DNA from: Durusdinium trenchii
Taxonomy: Eukaryota; Sar; Dinophyceae; Suessiales; Symbiodiniaceae
NCBI GenBank assembly: GCA_963970005.1
Contig: CAXAMN010001114.1
Span: 1,311,104-1,375,103 of the forward strand
Length of the DNA: 64,000 nt
Reading direction: 5' to 3'
Below are positions 11,340 through 22,800 of the stretch, one piece after another. The position numbers were made by a program, and so were the translations under genes. A model generated the notes under the pieces. That model saw only the letters and a program-made list of their open reading frames with translations, did no database searches and was not told where the DNA came from. How positions within the stretch are numbered: the stretch's first letter is position 1; the number at the start of each line of letters is the position of its first letter.

Positions 11340-12537
11340 TCTTGCAGGCCAAGGCAAGCAGGAAAAGAACCTTTTCGGCTTTGGCATCGCCTCCAAAGGT
11401 ACCAATGTCCTGGCAGAAGCAGGAAAACAAGCAGGAAAACACGTGCCATTTCACCCGTGCCATTGCACACGTGCCTTTCTGGAGAGTCACACTTGGAAGA
11501 CCCAATTCGAGCAATCCAGGTGCTGAAGAAAGGCCTCAGCAATGAGGACCTTTTGGAGGAGATGAAGAAGCTTGTGACTGAAGTGGAAAGCAAGCTGGAA
11601 GAGGAGCGCCCCAAGTGCCGAGTGTGGTTGTGTTTGACCACATAGAGAAACCCAAAGTTACAGGAATCTCCCAATGTTGGGAGTGTTTCCTTCCTTCCTT
11701 CCTTCCTTCCTTCCTTGATTCCTTCACTTTGCTTGGATGCTCTTGTCTAGATGTGTCTGAGAATTTGTTTACTTTGCACTGCGCCTCCATGATACGGCTG
11801 GATGAGGACCAACCGGACGAGTCGTTGGTCAGTGTCCACGATCGGCTGAAGAAGGAGTGAACAGTCCTGATTTTGAAGAGTCTCGTTTTATAACTTCCAA
11901 AGCAAATCCTTACAACCAGAATTGCAGCTTGGTCTATCCGTAGTTTTTGTTATTTATATATATATATAAAGTCTTTAGAGGTTGAAGTAGGAAAAACTCG
12001 CAGTGTTCGCAGGCAGTCAATGCAAGCGGGGACATGGCTGCCCATTGCACGGCTTCCAAGTTGCGTAAATTTTCGCCCATGCCAGCCGCAGCTACTCAGG
12101 ACGGGATGGGGATTCCGATTTTTGCGATGGTTTTTTCAAGGGGAAGGGTGGTACTTTGCTGGGCACAGAAAGAAAACTGGGTGCTTGGATTCGGCGGAAG
12201 ATGCCGAATTCAGATGACAGGACTGCCTTAAGCCTTGTTGGCAGGAGCTGACAAAGCAGAAGGACATCGAACTGGAGACCAATTGTGATGGTATCAAATT
12301 GGTGCGCGCCTTTTTTCCGTATCAGTTACACAGCTGTGTGTTTCAGTGTTTCTGTTGCTCATTACTGTAAATCATTAGAAGACAAGGTGGAGTATCTTCC
12401 TCAGAGCACTGCAACTTCGTGCTGTCCATCAGACAATGTCCTATGCGCTGGATGTGCAGCTGGGCAGGGTCAGAACAAGCAACGATCCTGCTTGGTTTCA
12501 GACTTTGGCAAGCAAGAGAACAGATGATCCATTTTGA
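11340..12537 (+). CDS. Cluster of putative exons, unrecognised gene(s)
   Basis: Several stretches look like short exons bounded by AG and GT-like sites. About 11352-11435 reads NLFGFGIASKGTNVLAEAGK. 11519-11612 reads VLKKGLSNEDLLEEMKKLVT and continues as a charged helical segment (EVESKLEEERPK). About 11750-11860 ends RLDEDQPDESLVSVHDRLKK and a TGA. 12251-12289 reads ELTKQKDIELETNCD. 12405-12537 reads ALQLRAVHQTMSYALDVQLG then RTSNDPAWFQTLASKRTDDP and a stop. Two stop codons suggest two genes or one wrong frame. I do not recognise the product; support is only protein-like composition and splice-like edges. A TTCC microsatellite at 11690-11716 lies in a presumed intron. Confidence 0.35.
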
Positions 12538-12654
12538 CGAAGTATGACACATTATTACTGACCATTTCACACGTACTATATAAACGATATAAATTCTGTA
12601 ATGAACACACAATTTTATCATAGTGTATCCGATAAATTCACAGATGGGTTCATT

Positions 12655-12810
12655 GGCAAGCATTCGAGGCAAAGTTTGAGAGCGGCAGTTGTGTGAAGTG
12701 CGAGGGCGGGTTCTTCAAAAATCCGACAGATCATATTTGTGTGGGCTCCCAGCTCAGAACCTACCATGCCAAGAGTTGCCCGACATGCAAATGCCCGACA
12801 TGCAAATGAC
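12655..12810 (+). CDS. Putative cysteine-rich exon
   Basis: A short + strand frame reads FESGSCVKCEGGFFKNPTDH, then ICV and, further on, CPTCKCPTCK before a stop. The CxxC spacing resembles extracellular cysteine-rich repeats. It is too short to assign. The 193-codon frame at 12911-13492 just downstream is listed under rejected items. Confidence 0.25.
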
Positions 12811-14580
12811 CCGTGTTACAGCAGCCATAGGCTAGGATTTTCTGAGCAAGATTGAGTACACTTTTTGTCAGTGTGAGACATTGTAGCTATGTAGCTCTGG
12901 CCAGTGATATTTGTTCATTTTGCTCTCCAGCCAACAGAAGGCTAGCAACTCACTGTACTTACAGCATAGGGCACAAACCTCACTTGCTTTTAAGTTGATT
13001 GGTTCTCACCGGGACATAAGTTTGAGCGCAGGTGTGGCTTGCACCGACTCCATGGGCTGGGTTACCGAAGAAGGTCTTACTTGCGATGCCGTGCCTTGGG
13101 AGCAGCGCGATGGCTTTGTGCAAAACAGTTGGCTTTGCACACGATTTGTTGGGATTTGGTATCTGGAGTACAGTTCGTTTGGTGGCATCAGACATGGATT
13201 GATCGCAATACAGTTCCCTCGAAATGATCAAAGTTTTCAAAGGACCAAAGGACACTCGGTACTATGCGAAAGGCTTTTGCAAAGTGACACATCTTTGATT
13301 GGAAAGTCGAGGGGAAGCATCGGACTCGCCAGATTCAATGTGGACCCATCGCCGGACTTAGACTTCAGGGAGATTAAGCCGCTTTCTTTAAAACATAGAG
13401 CTTGTCGGCTTTTCAGAGCATGTCGGGAGCTTCTTTGGTTCTCGCTCACTTGCGCCAGTTGGTTGGCGATGGGTGCAATGATCGCCCTGTGAACGGAATC
13501 AGCAGCAACCCAGCTTGCTGCAAGTGCAATGGAGGAACCAAGTGCCTCGCCTGAAGCGGAGTGACGCAAAGTGTGGTTTTCGCCATAGGCGATGCAACTC
13601 TGCTCCACACAGTCTTGGACTGGCTCATACCATTTTTTGTCCGCTACTGTACTAGTATCAATCAGCAGAGAAATCTTTGATGTTGGTTGCATCCTGATCA
13701 TCCTGTATTCCATTTGGCTCAGGGCACCAACACCTTTTCACTATGCCGACAAGCGCTTCGCGATTGGAGATGATATCAACCTGCATCCCATTCCCCGCAC
13801 AGCAGAGAGCAGCTTGCCAGGGGATGGTTTTGTGATTTGTTGCTATGACCTGTAGTAAGACGCCAAATGGCCCAGAAAATGGCCCTCTGGGCCATTTGGG
13901 GCCAAATTAAACCAAACCAAACAGACCCCCAAATCTGATCGGAACCGCTGGGAGCACGAGCTGCTTGCAGCGCTGCTCGCAGCTCCCAGGATACTCCGTG
14001 GATTCGGGTTGCGAGCTTGGTGCGCACAACTTAACCATCAATGGAACAACGGGCCATATCAGCTACTTTCCAAAGAAGGAGCGGCTTCAGATATATATAT
14101 ATATATATTACATAATATATATATATATAAGAATTATATATTAGTTTTCTTTAGTTGACTTAAATTAGATACTCAAATTACAGACTTAACACAATTTGTT
14201 CCAATGTTTTTGTTGTTTTTATTAGTTCAAATTATATACTGTACATATTTCGCCACGAATCTTCGTTCTGCTAGGAGCCTCCCCAAAAGCCCTTCAGCTT
14301 GGAATGCGAAGTGACTGCACACCAGAATGCAGGCGTCTCCGAGACTGTGAAGGCTTGGAGACGAAGCCAAAAGAATTTATTCTCACTCATTCTCTTCAGT
14401 AACAGGACAGTCTGAGGACCGGTTAAAGCGTGTGTTTTTTAATTTTCAAGATGACAGGTGAAGATCACAGTGGACCATTGGACCTATGGCACTTCAGTCT
14501 TGATCCTCTCGCCCAGTGAGAGCACCTTCGCTCCGAAAACTGACCAGGGAACGTGGAGCGACTTTTCCATGGCCGCTTGA
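12811..14580. other. No recognisable gene; TA microsatellite
   Basis: Apart from weak open frames there is an AT-rich segment at 14085-14260 containing an imperfect (TA)n run at 14090-14130. I see nothing else. Confidence 0.4.
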
Positions 14581-14815
14581 CTGAACTTTAGGGAGAACAA
14601 GAAGGCTTTAGGGAGAACAAGAAGCTATTAGGAGCAAAGGGCATCACTACTAGGAGCAAGGTCGCTACTAGGGGCTGCAGGCCTTACTACTAGGAGCAAG
14701 TGGCTACTAGAAACAAGAAGCTACTAGGGGCTCCTGGCCATACTACTAGGAGCAAGGACGCTACTAGGGGCTCCTGGCTTACTACTGGGAGCAAGCAGCA
14801 ACTAGGAACAAGAAG
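14580..14815 (+). repeat. CTACTAGGAGCAAGG repeat cluster
   Basis: About ten degenerate copies of a roughly 15-18 bp word, CTACTAGGAGCAAGG, alternate with GGGCTCCTGGCC-type spacers. The same words recur at 27805-27856 and 43487-43582, so this is a dispersed family and not a local slip repeat. Confidence 0.8.
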
Positions 14816-15019
14816 TCGGGCTTTGAGATTGCTTTGAGGTTGCCCGCCTCACAAAGTCCCGGCAAACCAAGGCCTGTGCCCCTGAAGCTCCATGGCTTCG
14901 CTTGAATCATCAAACGGGACAGCTCACTGCAGGGACGAGCCAAGGCGCTGTGGCGGATGCAGACGGTATCAGCCACTTGGAGCTAAGCTTTGAAGATAAC
15001 TATTTGGAGTGCTTTGTTA

Positions 15020-15206
15020 AAGCCCGCTCCTACTTGAGTAAGTAGGCGCCTACTCAATTAAGAAAGGGAAAAAGCTTCTAGCAACTGGACGCAGGAGCGC
15101 TCACGCTTCTTCAAGGAAGCTCCCCCCGCATGAGAGTGGGTGGGAGCTTCCTTGAAGAAGCGTTCGCACTATTCATTTGGTTTCTAGATTTTTTGGGAAA
15201 CTTAAG
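15020..15206 (+). repeat. Hairpin-bearing element, copy 1
   Basis: Starts CCCGCTCCTACTTGAGTAAG, holds TAGGCGCCTA, and ends with ATTCATTTGGTTTCTAGATT. It includes a near-perfect inverted repeat: CTTCTTCAAGGAAGCTCCC near 15109-15127 pairs with GGGAGCTTCCTTGAAGAAG near 15143-15161 across a short loop. A diverged second copy lies at 17758-17946. It may be a small non-autonomous mobile element (inference). Confidence 0.6.
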
Positions 15207-15420
15207 TGTAGGGAAAACTTTCAACTCTTCCCGGACACTCGAGCTTCCGAAGAGATCAAAGGTACGCAGGTGTACATTGGAAGCAGCTCCACGAACGAGA
15301 AGTGTGTGCCAGATCCAGGCCACATTCATTGCGACAACACAACCCAAAATCGCAGCGACTCCTATGGCGACACCTTTGATGTGTACCACAAAGGTGACAA
15401 GCCACTTGATGACCGATATA
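15207..15420 (+). CDS. Putative exon, weakly lectin-like
   Basis: A + strand frame reads GTQVYIGSSSTNEKCVPDPG and then YGDTFDVYHKGDKPLDDRY. The order VYIG...C...YGDTFDV recalls fucolectin/discoidin-like domains, but that is a weak resemblance. It directly follows the hairpin element and precedes a T-rich array; boundaries are not defined. Confidence 0.25.
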
Positions 15421-15995
15421 GAGCTTTATTTTTCTTTAGACCTTTAGACATTTCTTTTTTCTTTGGACTCTTAGAGACCTTTCAAAAGATTTTAACACCT
15501 TTAGACATTTTTTGTTTAGACCATTAGACCAATTGTTTTTCCATAAGAAGAAATACCTTTAGACATTTTTTTAAACATATTGTTCTTGACCTTTAGAGTT
15601 GTTTCTTTAGACCTTTTTGTTTTCACATTTTTCTTTTGACCTTTAGATTTTTTTGGCATCTTCTTTTTAAACCGGTAGACAATTTTTGTTTTTTTTTCTT
15701 TAGACCTTTAGACTTTTGTTTTTCTTTAGACATTGTTTTTGTTGTTCTTTTTGACCTTTAGACATTTTTTTGTTATTTGTTTCGTTAGACCTTTAGACAT
15801 TTTTTCTTTCGACCTTTAGACTATTTTTTCTGTAGACATTTCTTTTTGTTGTTTTTCTTTGGACCTGTTTCTTTAGTTTAAACCAAAAACCAATTTTTGA
15901 AACTTAGTCTTATCTTTTTTCAAAGACCTTTAGGCTTTTTCATTTAGACCCGTTTGCTTTCTTATTTTTTTTAAAATCTTTTTCTTGGACTACAG
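15420..15995 (+). repeat. T-rich TTTAGACCTTTAGACATTTTTT array
   Basis: Degenerate tandem repeat of the word CTTTAGACC or TTTAGACATT separated by T runs, about 570 bp. Strand-asymmetric (very T-rich on +). No coding potential. Confidence 0.8.
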
Positions 15996-17757
15996 TATAT
16001 CTTATCTTCTTGGAGCATCCTGGAGCATCCTTGAGCCATGATCTCATCGCAATTTGGATGACGCAAGCAATCGTGATCATGAGTGACATAGGAACCACAT
16101 GGAACCACCAAGTGAAGGTTTGGTACCAAGACTTTCACAAGACGGTGAGTGAAGGTTTGGTACCACTTTTCTCAGACTAGGGAAGACAGTATGCCAGCCC
16201 CACTCATTGAGGATTTGTGCACGTCGTCTTCGAACCAGTGGAGGCTGGGGTCTCCAGCTCAGACTCAACTGCCCACGGGTGGAATATGGAGGTGCCTTGG
16301 CTCAAGATTTTCTCACTGCCAGGGTCAGGAATTTGTACCATGCCAGCAACGGTCGGAATGAGAAGCGAGGTTCTCACAAGTGGTGGCACCAGGCAGTCAA
16401 TGGTTGTTCGTTGATGGGTCCACGCACAGACAGAGGAAGAGTAGACTTTCTGATTCTCACTGATTCTGTTACAATTTGGGATATCAGGGCTTCTCAAACT
16501 GATTGGAGTTAACAGGTCCAGTGTGGCACAGCATGAGCCACCGATTCAGCCACAACACGTTCGTCGTATGTGACATGAGTTTTGCACAACTCTGGATACA
16601 GGATGATATGAGCGAGATATGGCGAGGGTCGAAGACTGAGGTGGCGTGACAGAGGTGGATGAGCATTTGGGCTTGGACGGAGCCATTTGCGTGGCCAATG
16701 GATGGCAGTTTCTCCAACAAGGCCGGAGGCTTCAGAGGCTTTGCGATTTTCGAAGGGGGTCACCCAGTCGCCCAGGGGTCACCCAGGGGTCACACAGGGC
16801 CAATGTTAGGGTGGAGGCCATCGCTACTAAGCTTTTCTTGAGTGCCGCCATAACCCCTTTTCAGGTGATGCTAAGATGCACGAGAAGCGCACCAACACCT
16901 TTGTAGTTTTGAGGCGGGATTCCATTGGCTTTCAAGCTCGCCTTGGCAAGCGGTGTTCTGTTGCGAGCGAGTGGGAATGTGGCACCACATCAGCAATCGC
17001 TGAGTCCAGTGATGATGAATTTAGTAGAGAGTGCACGCTGCTTGCATAATTAAAAAACACATGAAACAAGCACAACAACCCGAAAAGCAACCCTGCAACC
17101 TGAGATGAGAAAGCAAACACTGGTGCTGAAGAGACACACCGCAGCTAGAACAACACAACAAACACATCACTGCTAGGTTGATCTCCTTTTTCTAGACCTT
17201 GCGGCTTTTAACTCTTGCTCAAAAGATGAGCTGATTTGTTTGATTTGCTTGGTTCATCCGAATCTCCGACGGGTTTGTTGCAACTTGGGCCGCGCATGGA
17301 ACCGAGTGCATCAGACCGAGCGGCGCAGGCCAAGACCATGGAAGGCCTTGACGTATGAAACGACCTATGCAGAGGTGGCTCCTCAGATGCACAGAATCCG
17401 CAGAAGAGACGACCTGAGCAGAACGGATTCGACGGCAAGTTCTTTGTCGTACGGAGCAATTGGTATGGCCCAGTTCCCATGGCTTACCATCAGATCTGTG
17501 GAACTTCACATTTGGATATATACATTTGAGGTGACGTCAATGGAGTTGTTCTCGTATGTTCTCATGAGAACGTCAAGGCACGATCGACTCGATCGACTCA
17601 CATACGTTGAGGTTGCAGGAGAGGAGTTGCCGCCCATCAAGCTACAGGTGCCTGCAGGATATGAAGAGGGCACTGGTGGATTGAGGCCTTCTCGTTTCTA
17701 TGTGCTCCTGGACGCAACATTTGCCTTTCAAGACTTTACACCGGCAACAAGTTTTTT
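15996..17757. other. No firm gene; one possible exon near 17610-17780
   Basis: A frame ending near 17780 reads GEELPPIKLQVPAGYEEGTG then LRPSRFYVLLDATFAFQDF, which looks protein-like but is unrecognised. A short GGTCACCCAGG tandem lies at 16757-16797 and is followed by one copy of the GTGGAGGCCATCGCTACTA word of the dispersed repeat family (about 16810-16830). Confidence 0.3.
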
Positions 17758-17946
17758 CGCCCGCTCTTACTTATCTAAGTAGGCGCCTACTAAATTACTG
17801 TAAGTAATAGCTAGGCTATGCTACTTAAGCACGCTACTCGTAGCACTGTGGACGCAGAATAGCTTCCCCGCCTGAGAGCGGGTTTGAGCTTCCTTGAAGA
17901 AGCGCTCGTACTATTCATTTGGTTTCTAGATTTTTTGGGAAACTTT
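17758..17946 (+). repeat. Hairpin-bearing element, copy 2
   Basis: Diverged second copy of the 15020-15206 element: CCCGCTCTTACTTATCTAAG at the start, the shared TAGGCGCCTA, and the shared tail from GAGCTTCCTTGAAGAAGC through CATTTGGTTTCTAGATTTTT. The left arm of the hairpin has decayed in this copy. Confidence 0.6.
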
Positions 17947-19359
17947 AACTTTGTGCCGAGGTCATGCAATGTTGATGTGGCCTCCTACAATGGACCTACC
18001 AACCCTCACTACAGCTACGACAGCCTCATGAACGTGGGCTTGCTTGGAAGTCACCCCTTGCTGGACGCTTGCCATTGTTCATAGAAATTGGGATACTGTA
18101 ATTGGATCGCGCAGTTTCTTGTAAATCAATTTAAACAAGTGCCATAGCATGGCAGCCCCTCTGTGATTCCAGTGCTCATCTCAAACTTGCAATAAGGAAG
18201 TTGACGCAGATGGTAACATTCTCGTGGCCCCTGCTGAAGCTTGACAGCAAAGAGAACGGCCTATGGTTCGCGGTTATGCAGTCAGTTCAAAAGGCCGAGC
18301 TTTTCTTTTGCCAATAAAATGGCATCGGTAAATGGAGTAAGAGGTAGGTTTGGTGAACAGATTCCCTTGAAGTAGCAGCAAGACGACAAAGAAGCCCTAT
18401 GGCTTGGTATAGGTTGCTGCACGGATTTGAGCCCCGCCACGGACAGGAAACCTTGGCCAAGCTCTTTGATGATGTTGGCGCTGACGCTCTCCAGAGAAAA
18501 TCCATGCATGTTGGGTGCCAGCCTCATCCGGATTGCATATTTACCCGCTCCGGTATTGCTATATTGGATTATTTTATTTTGATGTATTTTGTTTGGTGCA
18601 TGTTTTATGGTCAGATTTTGCTATTTGGGAAGATGGGGGTACCATAAGTATATATACATTTATGTAGGAAAAATAAGTGCAGGCAAAGAGACAGCCTGAG
18701 AAAGAAAGTGCATAAGGAGGCGGGCCATGTAAGTTCAGAATTTGTTATGCAATATATTGTGCAACAATTCTCCAAGTTCTAAATATTCAAACACCTAAAA
18801 CCAAACAAATCCAAGAAGCCAAATATTTCAATAATACTTTGAGCATTTTTGAGACTGAAGTCGCAGAAAACACAAACATCCAGAGATTTCCAGACTACTT
18901 CGTCCTTGTGAGCCCATTTGCTGCGTGTCTGCAACCTTGCACTGTCTCAAGTCCCAAGTCTTTGCTTCCTTGGCCTCCAAAAATGCCTGCCAAGCTGCGT
19001 TTAGACATCTTTGCCTCTGTAGAAATCTCTGGGTAGCATGTGTCTCTGACTTTGATGATGTGCCTTTGCACACCTCTACTTCGCCTAGTCACTAGTTCCT
19101 CACCTTCTTCACGAACAGCCAGCGCATCCTGCGCATCCTTTCCATTCAGTCGCAGCTGGCCCTCGAGAGGGGCAGACAAACTAGCGTGCCTGAAGCGGTC
19201 TCATTGTCAGCATGCCCAAGCACATGTACGCCGAGCTGGAACCACAGAGGAAGCAGCTGCAATCGTCCGCAATGATCCAGCAGGGTACGAACACTTTTGG
19301 AATGAAGACGGCAAAGTGTTTGCGGTCTTCTTGCAACCGCTTTCTGTCTTCCTGATCTA
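17947..19359. other. No recognisable gene
   Basis: Scattered short frames on both strands. A minus-strand frame at 18895-19179 and a plus-strand frame at 19190-19340 (EEAAAIVRNDPAGYEHFWNE) both look protein-like; the latter could be the degraded start of the transposase that follows. Nothing firmer is visible. Confidence 0.35.
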
Positions 19360-20350
19360 CTTGTGAAATGCTGTCATGCCCGACTTTCTTCCATGACTGG
19401 ACAGCATTCGCTCAGCCGACAGCAGACAGACAACCAAGCCGTGCCGAGGCTCAATGCTGGTGTTGTGTCCAAGCGTGGAAAACATCAGCTGGTATTCCAG
19501 CAGCAGGTGGGCACGCGGACAAAGTCCTGTGGAAGTGCGTATTCAGAGATCTCCTATGTGCCGGCGACAAGAAAACTCTGGAATTCTGCCGAAATGAAGC
19601 GGAAACTTGTGCCCCAAATGCTGGAAAGGAAGACTTCTCCAAAGTCAAAGTGCCAATGCACCGCGAACGCTTGTCACGCCCATGTTCTTCTTTGTCCCAT
19701 CCTCCCGAATGCCTTCGCAAAACAAGAGTCAACCCTGTCAGGTTCAGGTGGCCACACAGCTTCTCTGGCTTGGTGGTGCCCCAATGCAGAGTGCTACTCC
19801 GAGTCAACCACAAGATGATTGAAATAGGACGTGGGTCGACTGGACACGACGAGGTGCTTTGACCAAGCAGATGTGGCCAAGGACCCCGCTGTTTGCAAAG
19901 AGATTGCGAAAAGGGTTAGCACATACTCTGTAAGTGGCAGTGGGATGTTGGCCCGTGGAAAGTCATCAGCCCTTGTACTGTCTCGTTTGAACCCAAAGGT
20001 TACGGTGAGGCAAGCTTTGCCCCATTTCACAAGATTGATTGGGCACCTGTGGATGGCAAGCATTTAAAGAGCAGAAAGTCATCTTGCACACTGACAGAAA
20101 GAGGTTAGAAGCTCAAGGTGCCTGGAGTCATTCATGACGCAGTAGTGCACTGCAAGAAAAATGTGAAGGGCACAAGGAAGAAGACTATGTGGGTATGAGC
20201 GAGTCGTAAATCATTGACTAACCAGACCACAGGGAAAGACGGTGAGAGTGAAAGCAGGGGCGCAGCCTATCTATAGGGTCTGGAGGTTTTAAAGGACTGC
20301 ACCCAAAGCAACCAAAAGCTGCCATCCGCAGACAAATTCGTGCAGCCCAG
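19360..20350 (+). pseudogene. ISXO2/IS1595-like DDE transposase, decayed
   Basis: Fragments in the order expected for this transposase family are spread over three + frames: a zinc-ribbon-like CPKCWKGRL near 19609, VNHKMIEIGRG near 19802-19835 (family NHK.VE), KSSALVLSRLNPKVTVRQAL near 19963, IDWAPVDGKHLKSRK near 20035 followed after a one-base shift by VILHTD (catalytic-type Asp) near 20078, KLKVPGVIHDAVVHCKKNVK from 20109 (family YKLKV.GV.HD.VVH) and GKTVRVKAGAQPIYRVWRF near 20232. Each piece is in a different frame, so the copy is dead. Family recognition is from memory of dinoflagellate ISXO2-like proteins; the N-terminal half is the least certain. Terminal inverted repeats were not found. 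Confidence 0.6.
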
Positions 20351-20451
20351 TGAGTACAGGTTCTAGGGGCAAAACATTTGGCAGCAAACTACATTCGCAA
20401 CAATCTTTGCATTGCTTCCCAAATCTGGTGCACAGACATACACCCAAATAG

Positions 20452-20516
20452 GAGTATATATACGAGAGTGTGTGTGTGTATATATATATATATGTATACA
20501 ACACAGTATATACATA
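20452..20516. repeat. TG/TA microsatellite
   Basis: GAGTGTGTGTGTGTATATAT followed by further TA repeats, directly upstream of the LINE. It may mark its insertion site (inference). Confidence 0.7.
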
Positions 20517-20612
20517 GATTTTAGATGATGAGGCTCAAGCTTCTCGGCTCAAGGGTTCAGGTGACCCAAGCGCTCCAGTGCTGGGCCCTTCTCGACTACC
20601 CCAAGCACGCCC

Positions 20613-21527
20613 TTGACGAAAAGGAAGGAATCCTCTGCTGGTGCTTTGACATCAAGCTCCATGGAGAGGACGTCATGGCGGAACTCCTCAAGGACGAGAG
20701 CGTACCAGGCCTGCAGAGGTCAGGGTTGTTCGAACTGGATATGGGAGGACAAGCTATGTGCTGGCTATGTCTGCAGGAAATGTGGATTGGCATGGCAAGC
20801 GCCTTCTCAAGGTTACAGCAATCGAACACCCTCGAGATCTTTGGGCAAGTACGCCCCTCGACAAAAGCCAGTCTCTCCACCTCCAGGCTTGGGTGGGGCA
20901 AGGGCATCCAAGATCAACCAGGTTCACAAGGCCACAACGGAGTTGCTCACCACTTCTTGGAGTTCCTTGGACCCCAAGCTACAACAGCGGCTGGAGCAGC
21001 TAGGCATCAAGCCCTCTCCTCCTAAAAAGGAGCCAGGACGTCCTCAAGGAGAACATGGCCCAGCTGCCCACAGCGGTGAAGGAGTTGGTGGAGCGCATCA
21101 CTAAACCTCCGCCGGAGACCGAGAAGGACATGGCCTTGAAGTTGAAGTGGCATTGAGGGACCTTTCCCATCGAAAGCAAATCCTTCAGAACAAGATCGAC
21201 ACAACAAAGAAGACCTGTGCGGACATGTTGGAGGACATGAAGGCCCTGCAGTCCAAACTGGAAGCAGAGCAGAATGCCTTGAACACCACCAGCGCTGCCT
21301 ACATGGCCATGGTCAACACAAATCAGCCGTCTGAAGAGCTCCAGGACGACAAGGCCATGGAAGACACAGTTCCGGATGCCGTAGCAGGATTCATCACCAC
21401 TTTAGGTGTCAACCTTACAGCGGACCAAAAGGCCCAGCTCAGTTTGATGCTGAAGCGACCTCCTTCAGAATTTACGGAGGAAGAGAACAAGCGCCGCAAA
21501 ACAGAGGAGGTCCAATCGTGTGGGTAA
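20613..21527 (+). pseudogene. LINE ORF1: zinc-finger and coiled-coil protein
   Basis: First part (frame starting 20613) has a Cys cluster, ACRGQGC ... LCAGYVCRKCG, followed by PPPGLGG and helical sequence (ATTELLTTSWSSLDPKLQQR). After a frame change near 21030 comes DVLKENMAQLPTAVKELVER, and after a second change near 21145 a coiled coil (LRDLSHRKQILQNKIDTTKK ... LEDMKALQSKLEAEQNAL) ending at TAA near 21527. The layout matches ORF1-like proteins of dinoflagellate LINEs as I remember them; the role would be nucleic-acid binding. Confidence 0.6.
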
Positions 21528-21989
21528 CCACTTGGAGGCAGCAGGTGGCATTCACAGCTTGGACACAAGATCACATGGGGTTGCTGATTCTTTTCAGCCT
21601 TTCGGGGATGACCAACTGAGTTGCAGGGCGACAGTCAACTCACTTGGCACTTTCGCAGTTCAGGGCTCGAGTTTTGTCAAGGGTAGCCGCGGGGGCTATG
21701 GGCCTTGGCGCTTGGAGCCAACCTTTTTCAAGCTGAAAGGTGGAGGCACACACACACACAGCCGCCGCTATAGGGAGCGACAATTCTGGCCAAGGGGCGC
21801 CGAGTTCCTCTTTGTCAGTGCGGACCTTCACGGGTACCGCAAATCGCGGGACCCCACAGGCCAGACTTGCAAAGCTCCTGATAGACATCACGGATGATGA
21901 AGATCAGACCATGCAGAATGCAGTTTTGACTCTTGCGCAAAATCCTGGCAGTACAGGGCGATCATCCGCATCTGGGCAGGCTTTGACAA

Positions 21990-22800
21990 GCATACTCACC
22001 AACCCAAAGAACCTTTGCTGTGGGAACTCTGCCTTTCGCTGTTGGAGTTGAGCCCACGCTGAGGACCAGTTCATGGCTTGGGGCCGCACTCATGAAGCGG
22101 TCCGGCAGTTCCTCGGGGACAACCAACCCACATCCCTTTTGAGTTTCCAAGAAGGGCATCAAGAGGGTGTTGGAGATTTTGTTGGGCATTTGGCAGGCTT
22201 TGCTGGAGGCACCTTCTTTGGAGGTAAGTTCTTTCATGTGACCAACGAGGGCAGATTGGATGAGCGTGAGCAAGTTCCCCTGAACATGATTTGCCCACCA
22301 GGAGACTCTTCCATCTCCCTTGACGAAGTGGTCAATCTATGGGCTGAAGAAGAACGGGGCCAGTACTTGTATGGAGCTCCGGGAGGCCTCATCATCCATC
22401 TTCAACGATCGCACCTCCTCGAGAGACAGTGGACTAAGCGCAACAGGCCCCTGGACATCTCGACTGGGATCCCTGTGATCACCATTCCCTTTTCGGAAGA
22501 TGGAGTACATGTGCGCAGTGCCACTTACAAGATAGTCAGTCTGATCCTGATCCTCCACAAAGGTCAAGGACATGAAAATGGGCATTACGTTGCCATCCAT
22601 GCCTTGGACAACGCATACTGGTATGCTGACGATGACACCTTCCCGGTTCCTTTGCCGCACCTCACTGACCTCCGCCGTCAAGAGATTGTGCAGGTTTGGC
22701 TAGTCCATGAACGCAGTGGGGAATTGGTTCCAGACACAGTGGAAGCCCTTGAACCCAGCCATCCCAAGAGAGCCAAACATCATTCTGAGACCTTACAGTT
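21990..22800 (+). pseudogene. Ubiquitin-specific-protease-like (C19) domain in the LINE
   Basis: NPKNLCCGNSAFRCW near 22001-22049 resembles the Cys box of ubiquitin-specific proteases (GNTCYMNS), and in the same frame KIVSLILILHKGQGHENGHY near 22530 followed by AYWYADDD resembles their His box (HxG...GHY, then W..DD). A TGA at 22050-22052 separates the two boxes; the remainder of the 22073-22909 frame is open. Between the boxes is NLWAEEERGQYLYGAPGGLI and a hydrophobic strand. Assignment to the C19 fold is inference from these two boxes. Confidence 0.5.

Noticed and set aside
12911..13492. 193-codon + frame with DSMGWVTEEGLTCDAV
   Set aside because: Length is within chance for 64 kb at this composition; no recognisable domain, and the minus strand is open too. 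Possibly a small exon inside, but not supportable.
20525..20580. Relic dinoflagellate spliced leader (GGCTCAAG occurs twice)
   Set aside because: Only the last eight bases of the leader type match, and bases upstream do not; chance level.
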